Source: Oscillospiraceae bacterium
GTDB lineage: Bacteria; Bacillota_A; Clostridia; Oscillospirales; Oscillospiraceae
Assembly (NCBI GenBank): GCA_017459865.1
Contig: JAFUCD010000008.1
Location: 62,001 to 126,000, forward strand
Direction of reading: 5' to 3'
Length of the DNA: 64,000 nucleotides
The position numbers and the translations under genes were made by a program. Positions 16,405 to 25,307 of this stretch are shown piece by piece. Under the pieces are notes generated by a model that was given only the letters and a program-made list of their open reading frames with translations, did no database searches and was not told the DNA's origin. Each line of letters begins with the position of its first letter. The first letter of the stretch is position 1.

Positions 16405-18138
16405 TCACTCCTTCACGGTGGATTTTCCTTTTGTGTCCCCGACGGGGAAGAGCCTTGCGAGCAGCGTGATCAGGATGCCGAGCGCAAGCCCGATCGCCGC
16501 GCTCAGCAGCGTGCGGTACAGCGACACCATAAAGTGCGCGCGCATGTGGCAGAAGGTGTTCGCGACCGAGGCAAAGCCGATGCCGCCGAGGATGCCGAAC
16601 AGGCACGTCCAGACGCGGTTGTCGTGCGCGGCGAAAACGAACGCCGCGGCAATGGCGGGAAAGGCGATCAGAAATTCCTTCGTCCGCGGGCGATAGAGGA
16701 CCGCGGTCTCGAGATAGTTGCGCACCCGCTGCTCCAGCGCGGGGACGGACAGCATCCCGTCGCCGCTGCGCAGGATATACACCGCGCCCGCGACCAGGAT
16801 CACGGCGGCGGCAGCAATCGTCTGCGAGCGGACGCGGCGGTCATCGCGCGGCAGCAGCGCGCGCAGATCCTGCAGCGGGCGGTTGCCCTTGCGGTGCAGG
16901 AACGTCCACGCCATCACGAGCGCGGAGAAGCCGTAGACGCCGAGCTGGCTGAGCTTGACGCCGCGGAAGATGCGCAGCACCAGCAAATACAGGCTCGTTG
17001 TCTGCACGGCGCTGATATATACGCAGCCCCACAGCACGATGGCAAGGCAGCTCAGAAGCGTGAGCGCGAACCTGCCCACCGTTGCGTGCTGTCCCGCGGG
17101 GGCGTCGTTCAGCCGCTTTGCGAGCAGCAGCACCGCGAGCGCGGGAAACACCATCGCCGCGAGCAGGGCAAGGACCTGCATCTGCTGCTCGATCATGACG
17201 AAGGGGGCGATCACGCTCTCCAGCGCGAGCAGAGCAAAGAGCGCGGGATACAGCCGCTTCCACTTGGGCGTGTAGATGAGAGACAGCACCAGCATGCCCG
17301 CCGCCATGACGCCGACGCCGCAGACCGCGAGCAGCACGGGGTTCATCTTGAACGCCGGGATCGTGGACGGAGCGCCGTAGGAGTAGCCGCCCGGCGCGAT
17401 GCGCGTCAGCAGCGCCTGCAGCATTTGGGTGTATTCCTGCGGGGCTGTGATGAGATGCGCGTCCTCGGTCGCGATCGCGCCGATCCAGAGCACGGACATG
17501 CCGCGGTCGACCACGGCGCGGAACATCATGTTCACCAGCTCCTCGGAGCCGGGATAGCCCAGCGCGCCGTATTTGAACTTGAACGCCGTGTTCAGCCAGA
17601 AGCACTTGGCGATGCTGCCCTTGAAGTTGATCAGGCGATAGTCGCGCGGGATGAAGTTTGCCGTCTGCATGATGTTTTCCACCAGCACGAGCGTGCTGCC
17701 GGAGTCGATGATGGAGGGCAGGATCTCCTTTTGATCCAGCGTCTCGCGCGTGCGCTTCACGGAGGGACTTTGGCGCTGCATCATGAGCGTGTCGTATTTG
17801 TTTGCGAAGAAATAGACACCGCCGGTCGCCTCGCCGCCGACCTGCGCGATCTCGAGCCCGGCGGCACGGATGGGACCGACGATCTCCTCGTCCGCCATCT
17901 GCTCGACCGGGACCAGCACCGCGTACAGCCCGCCGTCCTTCAGCGCGTCGAGCCATTCGGACTCCGGGATATCGGAGAAATAGCGCAGCAGCTCGATGTC
18001 CTCCCACGACATCACGACCGCGACCTGCTTTTGCGGCTCCTCGACGCGGATGCGGAAGACCGTGAGCCAGAGCGCCGCGAGCGTGCACACCGCCGCGATC
18101 AGCGCGAAGAGGCGCGTGGCTTTCGAATATGCTTTCAT
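16405..18138 (-). CDS. DUF5693 family membrane protein
   Basis: A 577-residue protein with one N-terminal membrane segment (about residues 8-27), an extracytoplasmic domain of about 270 residues opening VEEPQKQVAVVMSWEDIELL, and roughly nine C-terminal membrane segments. This matches DUF5693, which from general knowledge is often found near cell-wall polysaccharide genes in Clostridia; its activity is unknown. The extracytoplasmic half has a barrel-like, polysaccharide-deacetylase-like look by pattern only. ATG 18138 is 1 base after the MurJ stop and follows GAGGG. An in-frame ATG four codons upstream is possible. Confidence 0.78.
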   Translation of the reverse strand: MKAYSKATRLFALIAAVCTLAALWLTVFRIRVEEPQKQVAVVMSWEDIELLRYFSDIPESEWLDALKDGGLYAVLVPVEQMADEEIVGPIRAAGLEIAQVGGEATGGVYFFANKYDTLMMQRQSPSVKRTRETLDQKEILPSIIDSGSTLVLVENIMQTANFIPRDYRLINFKGSIAKCFWLNTAFKFKYGALGYPGSEELVNMMFRAVVDRGMSVLWIGAIATEDAHLITAPQEYTQMLQALLTRIAPGGYSYGAPSTIPAFKMNPVLLAVCGVGVMAAGMLVLSLIYTPKWKRLYPALFALLALESVIAPFVMIEQQMQVLALLAAMVFPALAVLLLAKRLNDAPAGQHATVGRFALTLLSCLAIVLWGCVYISAVQTTSLYLLVLRIFRGVKLSQLGVYGFSALVMAWTFLHRKGNRPLQDLRALLPRDDRRVRSQTIAAAAVILVAGAVYILRSGDGMLSVPALEQRVRNYLETAVLYRPRTKEFLIAFPAIAAAFVFAAHDNRVWTCLFGILGGIGFASVANTFCHMRAHFMVSLYRTLLSAAIGLALGILITLLARLFPVGDTKGKSTVKE

Positions 18139-18139
18139 G

Positions 18140-19675
18140 TCAACCCTCATGCTTTCTGAATCTGGCGAAAATGAGCTGCAGCGCCTCGCGCTCTCGCAGC
18201 AGCCAGCACACGGCAATATAGATCGCGATGCCGAGCACGCCGAGCGCGAGGAAGATGAGCAGCACCGTGAGCTTGCCCGCCTCGCTGGAGTAGAGCGCCT
18301 TCGTCAGCGCCCAGAGGACGCCGGACATGACCGCCGCGGCGATCACGTTTTTCACGACGCGCGCGACGTTCAGCGTGCCGCTGTCGCTGCGGAAGAAGCA
18401 CACGAGCGCGACCAGCCCGCCCACGGTGAGCGCCGCCGCCGTGACCATAGCGACCGACCCGCCGCTGCCGGAGGCGCGTACTACGGCGTTCAGCACAAGA
18501 TCCATGCCCAGCACCAGCGCGTTGATGAGCAGCGGCGTGAGTGTCTTGCCCATCGTGTAATAGGCCTTGTTGATGAGATCCAACACGCAGAAGCCCGCCA
18601 TGCCGATCGAGTACATGGCGAACACGCTGCTCGTCATGGCGGTGGACTCGGCGCTGAAATTCCCGCCCTCAAAGAGCACGTGGATGATCGGCACGGCAAA
18701 CACCATGAACATCGCCGAAAACGGCAGGATCACGAACAGCGTGTTTTCCACCGTCGTGCCGACGTAACGCTTATATTCGCGCGCGCTCACGCGGGAGTAT
18801 TCCTGGTTGTATTTCGGGAAGAGCACGACGCTGATGCTGTAGATCAGAGTCGTCGCGACGGGGGTGAAGAGCTTGTCGGCGTAGTACACCGCGCTCACGG
18901 CGCCGTCGCCAAAGCGCGTCACGGTCGCCGAGTCCGCGAGATAGCACCAGAGGAAGATGCTCGTCGTGAACACCGTCACGACCGTCGTGCGGAAAAAGAG
19001 TCTGACGTCCGGATCGCGAAAGCGCAGCGCGGGATAGAAGCGGAACTTCTCCTGCACCCAGCTCGGGACCGTCATCGCGAGCTGCAGCACCCACGCGAGG
19101 CACACGACAAGGATGTAGGTGAGCATGTGCTCGCCGCGCGCGAACACCGCGAGGAACACGATCAACAGGATGTTGTACGGCAGACTCAGACTGCCCTGCA
19201 GCGTGTAGTGCTCCATGGACTGGAACACGGACACGAGCAGATAGATCAGCACGATCAGCGGCAGCGTCAAGAGGCAGATCTGCAGATAGGTCCGCAGGGC
19301 GGAGGCGTTCGCGTCCGCGACGTTCAAAAACCGCGCCACGGGCGCAAGCTGCACCACGAGCGACAGCAGCGCCGTCAGCACCAGGCTCACGACCAGCGAC
19401 ACGCAGATCAGGTTGCCCGCCGTCCGGAAGGCGGCCTTGCGGTCCTTTTCCAGCTGCTTGGAGATGATCGGCACGGCGGCGACGCACAGGGCGTAGGCGA
19501 CCGTGGTGAAGATATAGATCGTGTTGTTGTAGGCGATCGTATAGAGGTCGAAGGCAAGCGCGGTGCCGAACACGCGCGCCTGCAGCGCCTCGCGCACGAC
19601 GCCGAGCACCTTCGTCAGCAGCGTGATCGCGATTACGAGCACGATCGTGTGTATGGTTCGTTTTTGCTGTTTCAT
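18140..19675 (-). CDS. MurJ/MviN-type lipid flippase
   Basis: A 511-residue protein with 13-14 membrane segments. The N-terminal IVLVIAITLLTKVLGVVREALQARVFGT and the segment VVLFPKYNQEYS fit the MurJ family, whose founder flips lipid II. Because it sits in a polysaccharide operon beside a second flippase, it may instead move a different lipid-linked precursor. ATG 19675 overlaps the upstream ligase-like gene by ATGA and follows GAGGAG. Confidence 0.88.
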   Translation of the reverse strand: MKQQKRTIHTIVLVIAITLLTKVLGVVREALQARVFGTALAFDLYTIAYNNTIYIFTTVAYALCVAAVPIISKQLEKDRKAAFRTAGNLICVSLVVSLVLTALLSLVVQLAPVARFLNVADANASALRTYLQICLLTLPLIVLIYLLVSVFQSMEHYTLQGSLSLPYNILLIVFLAVFARGEHMLTYILVVCLAWVLQLAMTVPSWVQEKFRFYPALRFRDPDVRLFFRTTVVTVFTTSIFLWCYLADSATVTRFGDGAVSAVYYADKLFTPVATTLIYSISVVLFPKYNQEYSRVSAREYKRYVGTTVENTLFVILPFSAMFMVFAVPIIHVLFEGGNFSAESTAMTSSVFAMYSIGMAGFCVLDLINKAYYTMGKTLTPLLINALVLGMDLVLNAVVRASGSGGSVAMVTAAALTVGGLVALVCFFRSDSGTLNVARVVKNVIAAAVMSGVLWALTKALYSSEAGKLTVLLIFLALGVLGIAIYIAVCWLLREREALQLIFARFRKHEG

Positions 19676-21108
19676 ACATTCTCCTCGCTGCTGTGATCCT
19701 GCCGCTCTGTCAAAAGCCAGAGCACGGCAAGCGTGACGGAAAGATAGACCGATGCGTTCGGGCGGCGCAGGACGCTCGCGGAAAAATAGGCGTTGATGAT
19801 CAAGATCAGCGCCGCCGCGCTGTAGGCGCAGACCGGCAGCGTGAAATACCGATTCGGCTCGCGGAGCATCCGCTTGAGCGCGCGCACGGCAAAGACCAGC
19901 AGATAGCCGACGATCAGCGCCAGCCCCACGATCCCGTACAGGAAGTACATGCCGTGGAAGTCGTTCTCCACGTCGAAGATGCCGCCCTCGTAGACCGTCG
20001 TGGAGAGCTCGAATCCGAAGAGCCTGCTCGTGATCGGCAGCTCGTCCATCGCCATGCGGCAAAACAGGATCTTGCACAGCCGCAGGTCGCCCAGCAGCTC
20101 GACGTTGTCGGTATAGCCGAAGGCGGTCTTCACGCGCTCGAGGCCGAACCTGCGCACCATCAGCGGCTGATACTGCCGGTAGAGCACGTCGATGGATTCC
20201 TCCGCGTCCGGCAGCCAGTCGTATGCCTGCGGCGGCGGGGGCGTCTGCTCGATGGTGTCAGCGGCGTCCGCCTGCTGCACGTCGGCGCTCTCGGCATAGC
20301 TCTGCCGGTTTCGGTACATGGGGCTGAGACTGTACAGCGCACCGCTGAGGATCGCGAGCGCGAGCACGGCGGCAAACACGCGCCGGTCCAGCGTGCGCGT
20401 GAGCGCCATCGACACGAGCACGGCGAGCGTGATGGCAAAGATCTCGGCGTAGGCAAGCCGGGTGCCGAGCAGAAACAGCAGCGCAAAGCCGACCGCGCAC
20501 CGCAAAATCGCGCGCAGCGGCTGTCCGCGGCGGATCGCCGAGCAGACCGTCACGAGCGTCAGCACGCCGTAGATCGCGCTCTGCGAATTCGGCAGCGCGA
20601 ACCACGCGCAGACCCCGATGCCCCATTTGGGATAGGTCGGGTTGTTCGTCCCGGTCGCGAGCGCGAGCAGCGTGATCAGCGCGGTCAGCCAAAGCGCGGC
20701 GGCGAGCGCCTGTTCCACGCGGTCGAGCGCGTCCGGAACGCGGCGCAGGAGCGTGATGAACGCGAGCGTATAGACCGGCAGCTGCGCTACACGGATGTAA
20801 TTCGTCAAGTCCGTGATCGGCTCTGCGTACCCGACGCGCAGACACGCCAGTGCGTGTGCCAGCCAGTACGCCGCCAGGACCGCCGCCGTCAGGACATAGC
20901 AGCGCCTGCGCTCGCTCAGCACGAAGGCGAGCACGACCGTCGCCGCGAGCACCGCCATACGCAGCGCCAGCGTCAGCGTGCTGCCCCAGCCGACGTCCGC
21001 CGTCCAGAAGGACACGGCGTCCAGCACGGGCTGCGACAAAAGCAGGATCCAGAGCCAGCAGAGCGCGGCGCGCGCCCGCCCGCCCGGAAGGGTTGCCTGA
21101 TTGTTCAT
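19672..21108 (-). CDS. O-antigen ligase/polymerase-like membrane protein A
   Basis: A 478-residue protein with about 12 membrane segments and a long extracytoplasmic loop (about residues 260-370), first gene of the envelope operon. IFDVENDFHGMYFLYGIVGLALI and VLRRPNASVYLSVTLAV match the paralog at 14942-16396, and both have a conserved RVAQLP segment and an early LSERRRCYVL-like patch. It resembles Wzy/WaaL-type proteins. The start at 21108 follows AAGGATG. Confidence 0.82.
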   Translation of the reverse strand: MNNQATLPGGRARAALCWLWILLLSQPVLDAVSFWTADVGWGSTLTLALRMAVLAATVVLAFVLSERRRCYVLTAAVLAAYWLAHALACLRVGYAEPITDLTNYIRVAQLPVYTLAFITLLRRVPDALDRVEQALAAALWLTALITLLALATGTNNPTYPKWGIGVCAWFALPNSQSAIYGVLTLVTVCSAIRRGQPLRAILRCAVGFALLFLLGTRLAYAEIFAITLAVLVSMALTRTLDRRVFAAVLALAILSGALYSLSPMYRNRQSYAESADVQQADAADTIEQTPPPPQAYDWLPDAEESIDVLYRQYQPLMVRRFGLERVKTAFGYTDNVELLGDLRLCKILFCRMAMDELPITSRLFGFELSTTVYEGGIFDVENDFHGMYFLYGIVGLALIVGYLLVFAVRALKRMLREPNRYFTLPVCAYSAAALILIINAYFSASVLRRPNASVYLSVTLAVLWLLTERQDHSSEENV

Positions 21109-21151
21109 ATCTTCATCCTTTTTTGATCATAGTACAATATAACAATATATT

Positions 21152-21180
21152 ATAATACTCCAAACCGGAGTTCAGGTCAA
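21152..21180 (-). promoter_or_regulatory. Promoter of the envelope-polysaccharide operon
   Basis: Minus strand TTGACC (21180-21175), 17 bases, TATTAT (21157-21152), about 45 bases before the first ATG. No other strong promoter was seen inside the six-gene run. Confidence 0.65.
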
Positions 21181-21224
21181 CATAAAGCTTAATGAAAAAT
21201 GTAGTTTCTTGTGTGACGAAGCGG

Positions 21225-21253
21225 TTGACGATGTCCGATTTTTCGGTTAGAGT
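21225..21253 (+). promoter_or_regulatory. Promoter of the asparaginase operon
   Basis: TTGACG (21225-21230), 17 bases, TAGAGT (21248-21253), 25 bases before the asparaginase ATG. Confidence 0.65.
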
Positions 21254-21278
21254 AGAGCTTGAGAGGGGAGGCGGGATC

Positions 21279-22271
21279 ATGAAGCATATCCTGCTCATCG
21301 CGACCGGCGGCACGATCGCGTCGCTCGATACCGGGACGGGTCTGACACCGGAGCTGCGCAGCGAGGAGCTTACGGCGCTGGTGCCGGAGCTGGAGGACGT
21401 CTGCCGCTGCGACGCGCTGCAGCTGATGAATCTCGACAGCACGAACATCTCCGCGGCGCATTGGCTGGACATGGCACGCTGCGTCCGGGCGCACTATGAC
21501 GCCTATGACGGATTCGTCATCACGCACGGCACGGACACCATGGCATACACCGCCGCTGCGCTGAGCTATCTCATTCAAAACAGCGCAAAGCCCGTCGTCA
21601 TCACCGGCGCGCAGAAGAGCATCTCGCTGCGCGATACCGACGCGCGCGAAAATCTGCTCGACGCGTTCCTTTACGCCGCGGACGACGGCGCCTGCGGCGT
21701 GCATATCGTGTTCGACCACATGGTGATCCTCGGCACCCGCGCGCGCAAGATGCGCACCAAGAGCTATCACGCGTTCGACAGCGTGGATTATCCGCCGACG
21801 GCGATCATCCGCAACCACAAGCTTGTGTATTATATCCGGGAGATCGTCACGGGCGCGCCGGTCTTTTCCGACGCGATGGCGTCTGGCGTGTTCGTGCTGA
21901 AGCTCATCCCCGGGACGAGCGCCGCCGTGTTCGAGGCGCTGCGCGCGCACTGCAGCGCGCTCGTGATCGAGAGCTTTGGCGTCGGCGGCCTGCCGCAGTA
22001 TGCCGATTCGGATTTCTATGACGCCGTGCGCGCGTGGATCGCCTCGGGGCGCATGCTCGTCATGACAACGCAGGTCCCCTTTGAGGGCAGCGACATGGAG
22101 GTCTATCAGGTCGGACAGCGTGCCAAGCGCGAGCTGGGGCTGATCGAGGCCTACGGCATGACGACGGAGGCGGTCGTGACAAAGCTCATGTGGATCCTTG
22201 CGCAGACGGAGGACCCGGATGAGCGGCGCAGACTGTTTGAAACGCCGGTCTGCAGGGACCAAATATTTTGA
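21279..22271 (+). CDS. ansA: L-asparaginase, type I
   Basis: A 330-residue enzyme hydrolysing asparagine to aspartate and ammonia. ILLIATGGTIASLDTG holds the nucleophilic Thr, GFVITHGTDTMAYTAAALSY holds the second Thr-Asp pair, and VITGAQKS supplies the catalytic Lys. There is no signal peptide, so it is cytosolic as in type I enzymes. ATG 21279 follows GAGGGGAGG; an upstream in-frame start is rejected because it would overlap the promoter. The CoA-transferase gene starts 12 bases after its stop. Confidence 0.93.
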   Translation: MKHILLIATGGTIASLDTGTGLTPELRSEELTALVPELEDVCRCDALQLMNLDSTNISAAHWLDMARCVRAHYDAYDGFVITHGTDTMAYTAAALSYLIQNSAKPVVITGAQKSISLRDTDARENLLDAFLYAADDGACGVHIVFDHMVILGTRARKMRTKSYHAFDSVDYPPTAIIRNHKLVYYIREIVTGAPVFSDAMASGVFVLKLIPGTSAAVFEALRAHCSALVIESFGVGGLPQYADSDFYDAVRAWIASGRMLVMTTQVPFEGSDMEVYQVGQRAKRELGLIEAYGMTTEAVVTKLMWILAQTEDPDERRRLFETPVCRDQIF

Positions 22272-22283
22272 GAGGTGACGATC

Positions 22284-23618
22284 ATGGATTTTCGTTCGGA
22301 ATACCGATCCAAGCTCTGCACGCCCGAGCAGGCGGTGCAGTTCGTAAAAAGCGGTGACTGGGTGGACTACGGCACGGCGCTGAGCATGCCGCATCTGCTC
22401 GACGCGGCGCTCGCCGAACGGCAGGATCTGCGCGACGTCAAGGTGCGCGGCAATCTGTTGTTCGGTCCGCTGCAGATCGTGGAAAAGGATCCGGAGCAGG
22501 CGCGCTTTACGTATCATTCCTGGCATTGCTCGGCGTATGAGCGGCGTCTCGCCGACCGCGGCCTGTGCTTTTATATCCCAATGATCTTCCGCAACGTGAC
22601 GGAGTATTACAAGCACTTTCTCACGGTGAACGTCGCCATGCTCGCCGTCACGCCGATGGACAAGCACGGCTATTTCAACCTCTCCTGTGCGACCGGCGTC
22701 GCGAAGGGCATCCTCGACAAGGCGCAGATCGTGATCCTGGAGGTCAACGAGCACCTGCCGCGCCTGCACGGCGGCTTCGACGAGGTGATCCACATCTCCG
22801 AGGTCGACCATATCGTGGAGGGCGCGCACCCGTCGCTGTACGACATGCCCGAGCACATCCCGACCGCGACGGACGAGGCCATCGCCTCGCTGATCCTGCC
22901 GTATATCGTGGACGGTGCGACGGTGCAGCTCGGCATCGGCGGTATGCCGGACGCGCTCGGAAAGCTTCTGGCGAGATCCGGCCTGCGCGACCTCGGCATG
23001 CACACGGAGCTGTGCTCTGACGCGTATCTAGATCTCACCGAGGCGGGCGTGCTGACGAATCGATATAAGACGATCAACGCCGGAAAGGGCGTGCTCGGCA
23101 TCGCCTTCGGCTCGAGCCGCCTGTATGAGTGGCTGGATGATAATCCGGGGCTTATGGCGTGCCCGCTGACGTACGTCAACGCACCGGAGGTGATCGGCGC
23201 TCTGGACAACATGGTCTCCATCAACAGCTGCATCTCCGCCGACCTCTATGGGCAGGTCGCCTCGGAGTCCGCCGGGCTGCGGCATATCAGCGGCACGGGC
23301 GGGCAGCTGGACTTTCTCACGGGCGCGGCGATGTCCCGCGGCGGCAAGGCCTTCATCTGCATGACCAGCACCTTTACGGACAAGAGCGGTGAAAAGCGCT
23401 CGCGCATCGTGCCGTATTTCCGGGGCGACATCGTCACCTCGCCGCGCAGCCAGGCGTATTTCATGTGCACGGAGTACGGCGTGGTGAACCTTGCCGGGTG
23501 CTGCACCTGGGAGCGCGCGGAGCGCCTGATCAGCGTGGCGCATCCCGATTTTCGCGAGGAGCTGATCCGCGCCGCCGAGCAGCAGCACATCTGGCGCAAA
23601 AGCAACAAGCTGCCATGA
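22284..23618 (+). CDS. Acyl-CoA:acetate CoA-transferase family protein
   Basis: A 444-residue class I-type CoA-transferase of the acetyl-CoA hydrolase/transferase group. The C-terminal domain has the oxyanion-loop motif QLGIGGMPDALG and GMHTELCSDAYLDL, the segment expected to carry the catalytic Glu. GMHTE followed by a DAY-type motif recalls butyryl-CoA:acetate and 4-hydroxybutyrate CoA-transferases, so a role in butyrate formation is plausible but not proven. ATG 22284 follows GAGGTG. Its pairing with asparaginase could reflect amino acid fermentation; that is inference. Confidence 0.87.
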   Translation: MDFRSEYRSKLCTPEQAVQFVKSGDWVDYGTALSMPHLLDAALAERQDLRDVKVRGNLLFGPLQIVEKDPEQARFTYHSWHCSAYERRLADRGLCFYIPMIFRNVTEYYKHFLTVNVAMLAVTPMDKHGYFNLSCATGVAKGILDKAQIVILEVNEHLPRLHGGFDEVIHISEVDHIVEGAHPSLYDMPEHIPTATDEAIASLILPYIVDGATVQLGIGGMPDALGKLLARSGLRDLGMHTELCSDAYLDLTEAGVLTNRYKTINAGKGVLGIAFGSSRLYEWLDDNPGLMACPLTYVNAPEVIGALDNMVSINSCISADLYGQVASESAGLRHISGTGGQLDFLTGAAMSRGGKAFICMTSTFTDKSGEKRSRIVPYFRGDIVTSPRSQAYFMCTEYGVVNLAGCCTWERAERLISVAHPDFREELIRAAEQQHIWRKSNKLP

Positions 23619-23646
23619 TATCAATAACGAATAACCGAATAACCCT

Positions 23647-23683
23647 GAGCCTCTCCGAACGCGGAGGGGCTCACGTTTTTTTT
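23647..23683 (+). terminator. Intrinsic terminator after the CoA-transferase
   Basis: GAGCCTCTCCG pairs with CGGAGGGGCTC around AACG, with one G-U pair, followed by eight T residues. Confidence 0.93.
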
Positions 23684-23743
23684 GCTGCCTCCATAGAATG
23701 GCTTGAAGCGCGTTTCTCAGTAATCGGAAAGGAGGCAGAGGGC

Positions 23744-24502
23744 TTGCGCATAGAGATTCAGAATGTCTCCATGACGTATCAGTCGCCGGAGGGCGAGGTC
23801 GAGGCGCTCCGGGACGTGTCGTTCGAGGTGCCGGACGGGGCGTTCGTGAGCATCGTCGGTCCCTCCGGATGCGGAAAATCCACGCTGCTGAGTCTGCTGG
23901 CGGGACTGGAGCACCCCACGCGGGGCGCGATCCTGCTCGGCGGCGAGCGTGTGGAGCGTCCAAGCGATCGCATCGGGCTCATGCCGCAGCGCGATCAGCT
24001 CTTCGAGTGGCGCACCGTCTGGCGCAATGTGCTGCTGGGTCCTGAGCTCCGGCACGAGGATACGCCCGAGCGGCGCGCGCAGATCGGCAGACTGCTTGCG
24101 CAGTACGCGCTCTCCGGCTTTGCCGAAAAGCCGCCCGGTGCGCTCTCCGGCGGGATGCGGCAGCGCTGCGCGCTGATCCGCACGCTCGCCGTCGAGCCGG
24201 AGGTGCTGCTGCTCGATGAGCCGTTTTCGGCGCTCGATTATCAGACCCGGCTGACCGTTTCGGAGGATATCTCCGACATCATCCGCAGCGCACACAAGAC
24301 CGCGGTGCTCGTGACGCATGATATCTCCGAGGCGATCAGCATGTCGGACGCGGTCGTCGTGCTCACGCATCGTCCGGGCACGGTACGGAGCATCCACACG
24401 CTGGAGCAGTTTCACGGCGTGAGCGCGATGGAGCGGCGCAATATGAGCGCGTTTCAGGAGATGTTTCATAAGATTTGGGGGGAATTGGATGTCAATGTCT
24501 GA
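23744..24502 (+). CDS. ABC transporter ATPase, nitrate/sulfonate/taurine type
   Basis: A 252-residue ATPase. Walker A is GPSGCGKST, the Q-loop is LMPQRDQLFEWRTVWRNV, the signature is LSGGMRQR, Walker B is VLLLDEPFSALD and the switch His is in VTHDISEA. This pattern matches SsuB/TauB-type importers. The start is a TTG at 23744, 8 bases after AAAGGAGG; a longer frame overlapping the previous gene is rejected because a terminator intervenes. It overlaps the permease gene by 14 bases. Confidence 0.93.
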   Translation: MRIEIQNVSMTYQSPEGEVEALRDVSFEVPDGAFVSIVGPSGCGKSTLLSLLAGLEHPTRGAILLGGERVERPSDRIGLMPQRDQLFEWRTVWRNVLLGPELRHEDTPERRAQIGRLLAQYALSGFAEKPPGALSGGMRQRCALIRTLAVEPEVLLLDEPFSALDYQTRLTVSEDISDIIRSAHKTAVLVTHDISEAISMSDAVVVLTHRPGTVRSIHTLEQFHGVSAMERRNMSAFQEMFHKIWGELDVNV

Positions 24503-25307
24503 ATCGCAGCTCTCCCCGGAACGAGCGGCCTATCTGCGCGCAAGGCGCAGGCGCGCCCGGCGGGTGAGACTGCTGCGAGCGCTCGTGCTGATCGTGTTTC
24601 TGGCGCAATGGGAGATCACCGCGCGCCTCGGATTGGTGGATGAGTTCGTCGTCAGCACGCCGAGCCGCATGGTCGCGACGCTCACGGGGCTGTTTCGCTC
24701 GGGCGAGATCTGGGCGCATCTAGCAGCCTCGTGCGCTGAGATGCTCGCGGGCTTCGTGCTCGGGACGCTGCTCGGCGTGCTGATCGCGGTGCTGCTCTGG
24801 TGGAGCGACACGCTCTCGCGCGTGCTCGAGCCGTATCTCGTCGTGCTCAACGCCTTGCCGAAGACGGCGCTGGGCCCGATCTTCATCGTCTGGATCGGCG
24901 CGGGCACGGAGTCCATCGTGGCGATGGCGGTGGCGATCAGCGTGTTCGTCACGATCCTCGACATGTACGTCGCGTTCTGCGGCACGGATCCGGAAAAGCT
25001 GCGCCTGATGCACACGCTCGGAGCGTCGAAATGGCAGACGCTGCGCACGCTGGTCATCCCGGCGAACTACGCGGCGCTGTTCAATACGCTCCGCGTGAAC
25101 GTCGGACTCTCGTGGGTCGGCGTGATCATGGGCGAGTTTCTGGTGTCGAAGGCGGGGCTCGGGTATCTGATCGTCTATGGGTCGCAAGTGTTCAACATGG
25201 ATCTGGTCATGGCGTCGGTGCTGCTGCTGGCGATCGCGGCGGTGGGCATGTATCAGGCGGTCCTGCTCCTGGAGCGGGTCTTAAAACGGAAAATGGGAGT
25301 TGGTTGA
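24489..25307 (+). CDS. ABC transporter permease, SsuC/TauC type
   Basis: A 272-residue membrane protein with six predicted segments and the cytoplasmic EAA-like loop MHTLGASKWQTLRTLVIPAN that docks the ATPase. It begins inside the last codons of the ATPase gene, and the binding-protein gene starts immediately at its stop, so the three products should be made together. An alternative ATG at 24495 is equally possible. Substrate unknown. Confidence 0.92.
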   Translation: MSMSESQLSPERAAYLRARRRRARRVRLLRALVLIVFLAQWEITARLGLVDEFVVSTPSRMVATLTGLFRSGEIWAHLAASCAEMLAGFVLGTLLGVLIAVLLWWSDTLSRVLEPYLVVLNALPKTALGPIFIVWIGAGTESIVAMAVAISVFVTILDMYVAFCGTDPEKLRLMHTLGASKWQTLRTLVIPANYAALFNTLRVNVGLSWVGVIMGEFLVSKAGLGYLIVYGSQVFNMDLVMASVLLLAIAAVGMYQAVLLLERVLKRKMGVG

